Assembly (NCBI GenBank): GCA_015039365.1
Contig: WION01000797.1
Span: 1-14,890, forward strand
Reading direction: 5' to 3'
Origin: Amanita rubescens
Taxonomy: Eukaryota > Basidiomycota > Agaricomycetes > Agaricales > Amanitaceae
Length of the DNA stretch: 14,890 bases
Both the position numbers and the translations under genes were made by a program. Positions 7,493-14,890 of this stretch are shown here, in pieces. Position 1 is the first letter of the stretch. Every line of letters begins with the position of its first letter. The notes beneath the pieces were generated by a model that did not search any database, had not been told where the DNA came from, and was given only the letters and a program-made list of their open reading frames with translations.

Positions 7493-9214
7493 ACGGATTG
7501 GAGAGCTCCACCAAATAGAGCCACACGAGATCGAAAAGGGAACTACGTTCTTGACGGATACTACGTCAGACTAAACGGTGCAAAACGAATCTGGGAAGAT
7601 TTAGGAGGAAATCCAGTTAAAGAACAAGAATTCTGGATACCACAAAAAGAAACTAGACCTCCGAACGAATCATACTATTATTTCGCAGATCTATATCTTC
7701 AGGAACAGCACATCAGATTCGATCACCTCACAGAACGTTGGATAGCATCCGAAACACAAGAATTTGTCCCTAACGAATACTTCAACACCCCTACTTGGAT
7801 AAAAGGGACTGTTGACGCTCTACCAGAAAACTTAAGACCGAGAACTCTCTTTCCCACACCGACAACTACAAAAGGCAAAAAGAAAGCAAACTTTGGCCTA
7901 AACGACAGTGAATCCGAGAAAGAAGGAGATACAGATCAAGAACCCGATCTATCCCTTGATTTTCTCAGTGACCTTTCAGTTGGAACGACACCAACACCTG
8001 CCCAACAACCGACCAATCCCGAATCAGGCCCTTCGAACCCTAAAGGAGAAAAAGACGACGAAGACCCGTTTGACTCTGACAAAATCGAAGTAGACGAACC
8101 TAAACCTGACCCAACTCCACCACGTAGAGATCCATCACCCCCACCATCACCAAGAATGTCTGGAGGAAGTACAGACCCTATACCCAATCCACGAACTCCT
8201 AGTCTCATCGGAGATCTTCCTGAATTCAAAGGGAAGCAAAAGGATGCCAATACATTCATAGAAGACATTGAAATTTTCTTTGACATGAATCCTGAGCGGA
8301 TGAATACCGACCGCTTAAAAATCCTTGCCGCCCTGAATAAGATCTCAGATGGAGCTAGACAGTGGAAAAAGAATAAATTAGCAGAACTACGAAAATCTCG
8401 CGCCACCACCGAAGGAGGCATCACGAGACCTGCTTTATTTGATGATTGGGAAGCATTTAAACTGTCATTCTTGACAGATTGGGGAGAAGTTGATCCAAGT
8501 GGAAATGCATACACGAAAATTCTCAATCTACAGAACAGATCGTCTATGAAAGGAAAGAAACAGATGACCCTACCTAATTACGTAAATCAGTTCAAGGAAC
8601 AAATTACGAAAGCCGGAATCGAAGGAGAAGCAGCATTCCATATGTTCGGAAAAGGACTTACAGCACCAGAGTTCGAAAAAGCAATGCTCATGAACCCAAA
8701 AACGTTACAAGACTGGTACGACATTGCTATCAAACTCGACAACATCCGAACCCGTTCATATGCCTATTCACCCCGATCTGGAAATGGTCATTCATCATCC
8801 TCTCACAACGACGAATCTTGGGCAATGCAGATTGATCATAAAAGTCTAGAAATAGATGAAGATCCAGAATTGGAACTTATGATCAGATCTATGACCAAGG
8901 AAGAAAGAGAACGCTATATTAAAGACGGTTTATGTTTCATCTGCGGAATCAAAGGACACATGTCAGGGCAATGCCCAAAGAAGAAAAGAAATAAAGGGAA
9001 AGGCCGATTTAAAGGAGGAAAGAAGAGAGGATTCACGCCCAAACGTCACATTCGAGCCACATCAAATGATGGTGACGGAGATTGGGAAGAAGAAGAAGTC
9101 CGAGAGTCTAAACCAAATTACACCAAGAACATCCGAGCGCTGATGAAAGGGATGTCAATCGACGAAAAGAACGATCTATTACTATCTCTTGCCGATGATA
9201 ACGAGGATTTTTAA
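7493..9214 (+). CDS. gag: Gag polyprotein with zinc knuckle, probable non-AUG start
   Basis: Structural protein that packages element RNA into cytoplasmic particles. The frame is open from 7472 (TAG at 7469-7471) to TAA at 9212-9214. The first ATG is at 8156, giving 352 residues, yet the 228 codons before it read as protein (YYVRLNGAKRIWEDLGG, ESYYYFADLYLQEQHIRFDH, then an acidic Pro-rich linker). I placed the start at ACG 7493, which has A at -3 and G at +4, giving 573 residues; the true start could be another codon or ATG 8156. The capsid-like retrotransposon Gag domain lies at about 8186-8760. A CX2CX4HX4C knuckle has Cys/His codons at 8933, 8942, 8957 and 8972, followed by a Lys/Arg-rich tail. 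Stop and pol are joined by a 13-base overlap in another frame. Confidence 0.9.
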   Translation, partial: TDWRAPPNRATRDRKGNYVLDGYYVRLNGAKRIWEDLGGNPVKEQEFWIPQKETRPPNESYYYFADLYLQEQHIRFDHLTERWIASETQEFVPNEYFNTPTWIKGTVDALPENLRPRTLFPTPTTTKGKKKANFGLNDSESEKEGDTDQEPDLSLDFLSDLSVGTTPTPAQQPTNPESGPSNPKGEKDDEDPFDSDKIEVDEPKPDPTPPRRDPSPPPSPRMSGGSTDPIPNPRTPSLIGDLPEFKGKQKDANTFIEDIEIFFDMNPERMNTDRLKILAALNKISDGARQWKKNKLAELRKSRATTEGGITRPALFDDWEAFKLSFLTDWGEVDPSGNAYTKILNLQNRSSMKGKKQMTLPNYVNQFKEQITKAGIEGEAAFHMFGKGLTAPEFEKAMLMNPKTLQDWYDIAIKLDNIRTRSYAYSPRSGNGHSSSSHNDESWAMQIDHKSLEIDEDPELELMIRSMTKEERERYIKDGLCFICGIKGHMSGQCPKKKRNKGKGRFKGGKKRGFTPKRHIRATSNDGDGDWEEEEVRESKPNYTKNIRALMKGMSIDEKNDLLLSLADDNEDF

Positions 9215-9228
9215 CAGTGGGACTCATG
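9202..9228 (+). promoter_or_regulatory. gag-pol junction: -1 overlap and nearby ATG
   Basis: Pol lies in the -1 frame relative to gag and is open from 9202, overlapping gag by 13 bases. The gag frame ends GAT TTT TAA; a tRNA on TTT (9209-9211) could slip back one base onto an identical TTT and enter pol. Alternatively pol starts at ATG 9226, 11 bases after the gag stop, by reinitiation. No two-site slippery heptamer is in the correct frame. Confidence 0.45.
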
Positions 9229-12200
9229 ACAGTGGATGAAGTTCCAGAAACATCAGATCCAACTCTCGATATATCTCATGTAACAGTACAATCTATTTCG
9301 AAACGAAGATTATCTGTCCCTATCGAAGTTGAAACTGAAAATGACGCTGAAAACCTCATTGCCCTCATCGACTGTGGAGCCGAAGGGATATTTATCGACA
9401 AAAGGATAGCACACAAATGGAGAAAACGAAAAATTCCACGACCAATCAGAGTTTATAACGTCGATGGCACCATAAACAAAGAAGGAGAAATTGATGAACA
9501 ATGTCTAATCACCTTCAAAATGAACGGAAAACGCATGACTGAATGGTTTTACGTATCAGCAATAGGAAAACAAACGATTATACTGGGGCTTCCTTGGCTA
9601 GAGAAGCATAACCCTGACGTAAATTGGAGAGAAAAGACTCTAGAGTTCCGAGACTCTGAACAGGACAAGATCAAGGCATCACTTCGGAGCATCTGTCAAC
9701 AGATTGACAGAATAGCTATGCCTGAATGGGAAGAAGATCTCGTCATCAGATATTTGATGTCACACAAAGGATCACAGACGACAGATCACGGATGGAACAC
9801 GCATACATTTGAGGATATAGGAAGCTGGTCAGAAGACGAATACGACCAAGTAACTATCGCACGATATACACCAGCTCAACAAATGGAACACAAATACCAT
9901 CAAACAGAGGAGGTTTACACGCTCCCTCCTGAATACTCGGCATGGAAAGACGTATTCGAGAAAAAAGCAAGTGAACGATTCCCAGAAAGCCGATCTTGGG
10001 ATCACCAGATAGAACTTCGCAATGATTTCATACCAAAAAGAGGAAAAATCTATCCCTTATCCCCGAAACAGCAGAACACACTGGATGAATGGATTAAAGA
10101 ACACGTCGAAAAAGGCTACATCAGACCATCGAAATCACCGCAGGCATCACCTTTCTTCTTTGTAGAAAAGAAAGAAGCACAAAAATTACGACCCTGCCAA
10201 GATTATCGATATTTGAACGAATATACTAAACCAAACGCATATCCACTACCCCTTATCTCCGATCTTATGATCAAACTCAAAGATTCGGAATACTTTACGA
10301 AACTGGATATTCGATGGGGATATAATAACGTTCAAATCAAGGAATCTGACAGATGGAAAGCCGCCTTTATCACCAATTGAGGTTTATTTGAACCTAATGT
10401 CATGTTCTTTGGATTACGAAATTCACCAGCAACGTTTCAAGCTATGATGGACGATTATTTCAGGGATTTTACAGAAAAAGGATGGCTCGTCATCTACATG
10501 GATGACATGCTAATACATGCGCGCACTAAAGAAGAACTCGAGATTCGAACAAAACAAGTACTTGAACGATTACAGAAACACGATCTTTACCTCAAGCTTG
10601 AAAAGTGTAAATTCGCCGCCAAAGAAGTTGATTTTCTAGGCACCGTCATATCCAAAAATACAATAAAAATGGACCCGATCAAACTTGCCGGAATCAGGGA
10701 CTGGCCAACCCCTTCTACCGTTAAACAAGTTAGATCCTTTTTAGGATTCGGAAATTACTACCGAAGGTTTATTTTCGGATTCGCCCACCTTGCACGACCC
10801 CTGCACGACCTAACAAAGAAAAACAAATTATGGACATGGACCGCAGAATGCCAAGTCGCATTTGATCTTTTAAAAGAACGCTTTACATCCGCACCTGTCT
10901 TAATGATGCCCGATGTTAACAAACCCTTTATTCTACAAACGGACGCATCAGACCGCGCTATCGGAGCAGTTCTTATGCAGAAAGATGACAATGGCGACTT
11001 ACACCCATGCGGATACCTATCCCACGCTTTAACACCGACTGAAACACGATGGCAAATCTACGACCGAGAGTTATTCGCCATTTACTACGCTCTTTACAAC
11101 GAATGGAGATACCTGCTTGAAGGAGCAGAACACCCTGTCATTATTCATTGCGACCACAAGAATTTACTCTACTATCGAGAACCACAACGTCTTACGAACC
11201 GCCAAGCACGATGGTGGAACGACTTGTCTCGATTTAATATTAAATTAACCCACGTCCCCGGAGCAAAACTAATAATAGCGGATGCACTATCCCGCCGACC
11301 CGATCATATGACAAAAGACGAACCAGAAGAGTTAATAACGATGCTCCCAAAAGAACTCTTTGTTCGCACAATCGCCGAAGATCTCTGTAACAGAGCAATA
11401 GAAATAACTGTCAAAGACGACTTTGCTCAATCAATCAAGAAATGTCTAAAGGAAAAAGGAACACCACCTTTACGCACTGCCCTTTCTGATTGGACCCTTG
11501 ACGATGAATTAATCCTGTACAAAGGGAAATCTTTTATCCCCCCTGACACCGATCTTCGCTGAGATATTATTAGAGATTTTCATGAATCACCAACAAGCGG
11601 ACACCCCGGTTTCTTCAAAACACTCGCCTTATTAAAGGAATATTACTGGTGGCCATTAATGTCTAAAATGGTTAAACAGTTCATTGACGGATGCACGGCA
11701 TGTCAACAAATGAAATCAAATACACACCCTACTGCCGCACCTCTGATGCCAATCAAGTCTCACGCACACCGACCTTTTCAACAAATAACTATGGATTTCA
11801 TAACCGATTTACCCACAAGTAACGGCTTTGATTCTATCTTTATCGTGGTCGATCAAGGACTTACAAAGGGAGTAATTCTCATGCCTTGTAACAAAACTAT
11901 TACCGCCGACGAAACCGCCGACCTCTACATTCGGAATGTATTCAAAAACTTCGGTTTACCCGACATCATGATCTCCGATCGAGGACCGCAGTTCGCATCA
12001 CATGTCTTTAACGGCATAATGGACTCATTAAAAATCAAACACAAAATGAGTACCGCCTTCCATCCACAGACTGATGGACAAACAGAGCGATATAACGCCG
12101 AATTAGAAGCTTATCTCCGAATATTCTGTGCCTATGAACCAGATACTTGGAACAAGATGATACCAATAGCACAATTCGCGCATAATTCACGCACTCATGA

Positions 12201-12822
12201 AGCATTGAAACAATCGCCCTTCCAATTGATGTATGGAACATCCCCGGTTGCACTTCCCCTTGTCTCAAATAAGACAAATACACCAACCGCCGATAACCGC
12301 ATCAACTCCTTGTTCCGCGCACGAGAAGAAGCACTCGCCGCACACGATCTAGCACGAGCTAAGATGATGGAGAGAACAACGAGAAAGACTAAACCATTCA
12401 AAGTCAATGACAAAGTATGGCTAGAGTCTAGGAACCTGAAGATTCCTTATCAAAGCAGAAAGCTCGCACCTAAAAGAGAAGGTCCCTTTTCCATCAAAGA
12501 AGTCTTAGGACCAGTGACATATCGTCTCACACTACCAAGACAATGGAAAATTCATAACGTATTCCACGCCGCCTTACTAACACCGTTCAAAGAAACTTCC
12601 TTTCATGGAACAACGGAAACGAGGCCTCCTCCCGATCTGATCGAAGGAGAACAAGAATACGAAGTAGAAGCACTGCTTGCACATCGCAAGTTTAGAGGGA
12701 AACTACAATTTCTTGTAAAGTGGAAAGGCTATGACACCAGCGAAAACACATGGGAACCAGAAAATAACCTGACGCATATGGAAGACCTCCTTCTAGAATA
12801 TAAAAGACGAAGGAAACTCTGA
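9226..12822 (+). pseudogene. pol: Pol polyprotein (protease, RT, RNase H, integrase, chromodomain) with two in-frame TGA codons
   Basis: One frame of 1,198 codons, residues numbered from ATG 9226. Protease active site LIDCGAEG (Asp 49, codon 9370). Reverse transcriptase with FTKLDIRWGY (Asp 361), FFGLRNSPATFQ and YMDD (10495-10506). RNase H with LQTDASD (Asp 573), DRELFA, CDHKNL and ADALSRR. Integrase HHCC finger (His 786 and 793, Cys 823 and 826), then Asp 857, Asp 918 and Glu 954, a D,D35E triad, and a GPF module (1086). A chromodomain (1144-1196) ends the protein. TGA at 10378-10380 falls between the catalytic Asp and YMDD, and TGA at 11560-11562 lies just before the integrase finger; both stand where families usually have Arg, consistent with CGA. 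No frameshift was found. With both stops the polymerase would be truncated, so this copy needs help in trans to move. Confidence 0.95.
12655..12813 (+). other. Chromodomain at the integrase C-terminus
   Basis: EYEVEALLAHRKF, FLVKWKGYDTSENTWEPENN and LLLEYKRRR match the chromodomain fold. All three aromatic-cage positions known from HP1 (Tyr in EYEVE, Trp and Tyr in KWKGY) are kept, which predicts binding to methylated H3K9 and insertion into heterochromatin. It lies downstream of both nonsense codons. Confidence 0.92.
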
Positions 12823-12823
12823 G

Positions 12824-13384
12824 ATGTCATTCACATACCAAGTCACTATGCAGAATGGAAACAACACTACCAACGCTGTTCAGCACTTCCCCTGGTCCGA
12901 ATTTTATGCTGGAGAGACCGTCGACACCCGATTCACCACTTCCGCCGGACCACACCGACCTCGACTCGTTCTTCATACCACCGACACCGACGAAGAAGAC
13001 GCTGACCCGAACGACTTCGTTGATGTTTCCCACAGATCTCCCGATCAAACCTCGTCTCAGACGATCCCGATCACTCCCACCGAAACCCAGGAAACCCACC
13101 ACGGAACATCAGAAACTCTGGCTGTACCTGGACGAGTTACGGAAGATCGCAATAGCCGACCGATCCCACCTAGAAATGCTGAAGACATTAGCGTTACCTT
13201 ACATAGAGAGACGGTACTTGCCGGTCACGCTTCGACTCAATCTCATAACGAATCTATTCGAGGCAACGACCAGAGTCACTTAACCGCGATATGGCTGGCC
13301 CCATCATACGAACCACCCCCGATCTCTATCTCAGTTATCACGGAATTACTACTTACACCAAGGTTAGAGACCGCGTCACTCTGA
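12824..13384 (+). other. Open frame overlapping ORF3, less likely coding
   Basis: ATG follows the pol stop by one base (TGA G ATG). The 186-residue frame is Thr/Ser/Pro-rich and acidic, with no recognised domain. It overlaps the 12855-13283 frame over its whole length, and I judge that frame more protein-like, especially after 13100. The position right after the pol stop would suit termination-reinitiation, so it is kept as an alternative. Confidence 0.25.
12855..13283 (+). CDS. Accessory ORF3 of the gypsy element, unknown function
   Basis: 142 residues. The first half is Pro/Ser/Thr-rich (SPLPPDHTDLDSFFIPPTPT) with a basic patch PRLRRSRSLPPKPRKP at about 13047-13094. The second half looks helical and globular (LWLYLDELRKIAIADRSHLE at 13115-13174; YLPVTLRLNLITNLFEATT). 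It lies in the -1 frame relative to pol and overlaps no pol codons from its ATG. The TAA at 13281-13283 is 7 bases before the ATG of the next frame, so these frames could be translated in series. I recognise no family; chromoviruses normally have nothing here. Confidence 0.5.
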   Translation: METTLPTLFSTSPGPNFMLERPSTPDSPLPPDHTDLDSFFIPPTPTKKTLTRTTSLMFPTDLPIKPRLRRSRSLPPKPRKPTTEHQKLWLYLDELRKIAIADRSHLEMLKTLALPYIERRYLPVTLRLNLITNLFEATTRVT

Positions 13385-13779
13385 TCTGTAACGCCGCTAG
13401 ATTACAGGTCGACATCTTTGACCAAGAAAGGATAGCTCGAGTCTGGCGACTCCTCATGGACTTCCGAACCGCCACTACCCTTGCCGGTCAAGCCCGAGAT
13501 CAGTACAACTATCACTGTGCCGATTTAATCGAAACGTTTGTGAACATTACATCACTATACTGGGAAGACGTTCATCCGAAAGGAGGAAATCTAGATCAAC
13601 TGGCGATAGATCTATTACGACGACTTCTCACAGCTGACATCGAGCGCTATATCATCCTTGCCATAGAAAGCATCGACAATCAAAGGTTTGGATTAAAAAT
13701 ACAACCTCACAATCAGAATAACCGCATCACTATCAACCATTGGTTTCGCGCTACCGAAGCTACACCCGACCGACACTGA
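13291..13779 (+). CDS. Accessory ORF4 of the gypsy element, unknown function
   Basis: 162 residues, strongly protein-like: alternating hydrophobic helices such as VRDRVTLICNAARLQVDIFD, ERIARVWRLLMDFRTATT and LDQLAIDLLRRLLTADIERY, with no signal peptide or membrane segment. I recognise no domain. The ATG context is favourable (GATATGG). The stop is TGA at 13777-13779, and the same frame stays open afterwards to 14328; if this TGA came from CGA, as the pol stops seem to have, ORF4 and ORF5 would be a single protein of about 345 residues. Confidence 0.62.
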   Translation: MAGPIIRTTPDLYLSYHGITTYTKVRDRVTLICNAARLQVDIFDQERIARVWRLLMDFRTATTLAGQARDQYNYHCADLIETFVNITSLYWEDVHPKGGNLDQLAIDLLRRLLTADIERYIILAIESIDNQRFGLKIQPHNQNNRITINHWFRATEATPDRH

Positions 13780-13794
13780 GCAACTAGATGCATT

Positions 13795-14328
13795 ATGGAG
13801 ACAGATCGTAAATCAAGAGAAATCTGGTGCCTTACCGGGAAGATCCGAGACCTCTTGTCCAGTATCCAAGGAGACACGGAATGGACCACAGCCGAATTCG
13901 CAGACGGAGTTCCCCTGCATCAACTCACTAGCGACCACATTGCGCAGATCAATAATGCGATCAGTGATCTCGATCTTCATCGCCGAATCCGTACAACAGG
14001 CGATCTCATTGAGGAAGAACCGAAACGAGATAAGAAGACTCCTCCTCCTCCTCGATCCGCATCACCCCCAACCACCACCGTTATTCGCCACGGAGTCTGG
14101 AATATTCCTGTCCCCACTTCTCGACGACACGACACTCCACCTTCTCGACGACCTACGACCCGCAGTATGACCAATGCCGCCAATCAATGCCCCCACCGCT
14201 ACAACCGCTGCATTCACTGCCGAGGTAAACATGCCTCTGAGGATCACCATCTTGCTACTACAATTCCTCCTGTGTCTACTTTACCTCCACGCGACGACGA
14301 CGTCGCCATGCACAACATGAACACTTGA
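13795..14328 (+). CDS. Accessory ORF5 (possible C-terminal part of ORF4) with a Cys/His zinc-binding-like motif
   Basis: 177 residues in the same frame as ORF4. The N-terminal part is helical (KIRDLLSSIQGD, DHIAQINNAISDLDLHRRI), followed by a Pro/Arg-rich linker and then Cys 132, Cys 139, Cys 142, His 146 and His 151 or 152 (CPHRYNRCIHCRGKHASEDH at 14188-14247), spacing CX2CX3HX4H. That resembles a zinc-binding knuckle but not the standard CX2CX4HX4C. A second frame is open across 13697-14170 (containing EQLDALWRQI), so a frameshift near the ORF4/ORF5 junction is also possible. It ends 40 bases before the 3' LTR. Confidence 0.5.
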   Translation: METDRKSREIWCLTGKIRDLLSSIQGDTEWTTAEFADGVPLHQLTSDHIAQINNAISDLDLHRRIRTTGDLIEEEPKRDKKTPPPPRSASPPTTTVIRHGVWNIPVPTSRRHDTPPSRRPTTRSMTNAANQCPHRYNRCIHCRGKHASEDHHLATTIPPVSTLPPRDDDVAMHNMNT

Positions 14329-14335
14329 ACGTTTT

Positions 14336-14353
14336 GTTGTTGCGGTCAACAAC
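14336..14353. repeat. 7-bp stem hairpin just before the polypurine tract
   Basis: GTTGTTG (14336-14342) pairs with CAACAAC (14347-14353) about the loop CGGT. It lies between the last stop codon and the polypurine tract. Confidence 0.65.
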
Positions 14354-14355
14354 GT

Positions 14356-14364
14356 AGGGGAGAG
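14356..14364 (+). other. Polypurine tract (plus-strand primer)
   Basis: AGGGGAGAG ends 4 bases before the TG of the 3' LTR, the expected place for the RNase H-resistant plus-strand primer. Confidence 0.75.
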
Positions 14365-14368
14365 CTAG

Positions 14369-14820
14369 TGTTACAACACGGTACGGACTCCCGCATTATG
14401 CTTACATGATACGTCGGACATGTTTATTTTCTTTATGCCTACCTTACTTGTCGTCTCCCTTATGCTCGATTCATACGGACAAGCTCGTTTCTTTACTTAT
14501 ACCATCCCTTGTTCCACATATGACACCGTCCTTATACTTATTTCCGTACTTACCATTATTCATTAATTAGTACGTCTCATTGTACTTGCTAGTATAAGTA
14601 CCGCATGTATTCTAGAGTCGAACCCTAAGTTCGACTTAGCTGTTTATTGTCGTCTGGCAATATAACCCTACTCTTAACTCATCTACCACAATCGTCCTCA
14701 GATCCTAAGTCAACGTCTTGACTTAGTATTGAACTTATAATCTTAACGTTTGACTTAAGACTTGTAATCGTGACTAGAGTTGCCGCTGCAACTTAGGTTG
14801 AGATTAATGAGTTCGTAACA
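14369..14820 (+). repeat. 3' LTR of the gypsy element
   Basis: 452 bases, 447 identical to the 5' LTR without gaps. The variant positions are 14525, 14652, 14784, 14808 and 14815. The self-primer 13-mer is present at 14626-14638. Confidence 0.97.
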
Positions 14821-14825
14821 CAAAC
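14821..14825. repeat. Right target-site duplication CAAAC
   Basis: Matches 6924-6928 exactly, confirming both element borders. The remaining 65 bases (14826-14890) are the right side of the pre-insertion locus; nothing is recognised in them. Confidence 0.92.
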
Positions 14826-14890
14826 GATCAATTGACTTCATCTCAATCAATCGTTCCATCATCAAGAAGCAAGAAATAACATTTCTCATC

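Larger units (their letters stand above)
6929..14820 (+). mobile_element. Complete Ty3/gypsy chromovirus LTR retrotransposon, 7,892 bp
   Basis: The element has 452-base LTRs with TG...CA ends, a 5-bp target duplication, gag with a zinc knuckle, pol in the order protease, reverse transcriptase, RNase H, integrase, a C-terminal chromodomain, and a polypurine tract. The domain order with integrase after RNase H defines Ty3/gypsy, and the chromodomain defines chromoviruses. Chromoviruses usually measure 5-6 kb; the extra length comes from a long gag N-terminal extension and 1.5 kb of open frames after pol. Two in-frame TGA codons disable pol, so this copy is probably not autonomous, but the LTRs are 98.9% identical and insertion was recent. 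It seems to sit inside an older copia-like fragment. Confidence 0.97.

Noticed and set aside
7908..8093. Short plus-strand frame in the gag region
   Set aside because: It starts at GTG, overlaps the better-supported gag frame, and has a Lys/Thr/Pro-rich sequence without a domain.
7936..8526. Minus-strand 196-codon open frame
   Set aside because: It lies wholly opposite the gag frame and is a low-complexity Gly/Ser/Val-rich translation, the mirror of the Pro/Asp/Ser-rich gag linker.
10378..11562. Programmed readthrough or recoding of the two pol TGA codons
   Set aside because: Both fit simple CpG decay from CGA, no readthrough context was recognised, and two separate recodings in one polymerase are improbable. 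Comparison with other copies would settle it.
12035..12413. Minus-strand frames opposite integrase
   Set aside because: They overlap the recognised integrase core and contain no domain.

Overview
The window reads as nuclear DNA of a filamentous basidiomycete, most likely an Agaricomycete (mushroom-type fungus). The evidence is a protein gene cut by nineteen introns of 47-59 bp, a chromodomain-bearing Ty3/gypsy retrotransposon, and mutations confined to CpG sites in that transposon. No bacterial operon structure, tRNA, rRNA or CRISPR array was seen.

Positions 1-5127 hold a tandem pair of major-facilitator transporter genes of the fungal Dal5/Tna1-like anion:cation symporter family. The upstream copy (ends at 1391, begins outside the window) is a pseudogene with a stop codon, a lost exon and a frameshift. 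The downstream copy (2548-4960) looks broken in a plain six-frame reading, but splices by hand into one uninterrupted 476-residue protein from 20 exons, some only 17-24 bp long. The 1.15 kb between the copies holds no recognised gene, only two related palindromes and a TATA box before the second copy.

Positions about 5553-6923 look like the left end of an older retroelement: a roughly 500 bp LTR-like segment rich in hairpins, followed directly by a copia-type half-tRNA-iMet primer-binding motif and then about 860 bp of noncoding, internally repetitive DNA.

Positions 6929-14820 are a full-length 7,892 bp Ty3/gypsy chromovirus with 452 bp LTRs and a perfect 5 bp target duplication (CAAAC), apparently nested in that older element. 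Its order is LTR, putative self-priming site, gag, pol (protease, reverse transcriptase, RNase H, integrase, chromodomain), 1.5 kb of accessory open frames, polypurine tract, LTR. Four features stand out. (1) There is no tRNA-type primer site; a 13-nt exact complement to the probable start of its own transcript lies 2 nt past the LTR, as in Tf1/sushi self-priming. (2) There is no ATG in any frame for 970 bases after the predicted transcription start, although the gag frame is open for 684 bases before its first ATG, which suggests non-AUG initiation. (3) All five LTR differences and both pol nonsense codons fit CpG deamination. (4) Unrecognised reading frames lie between pol and the 3' LTR.
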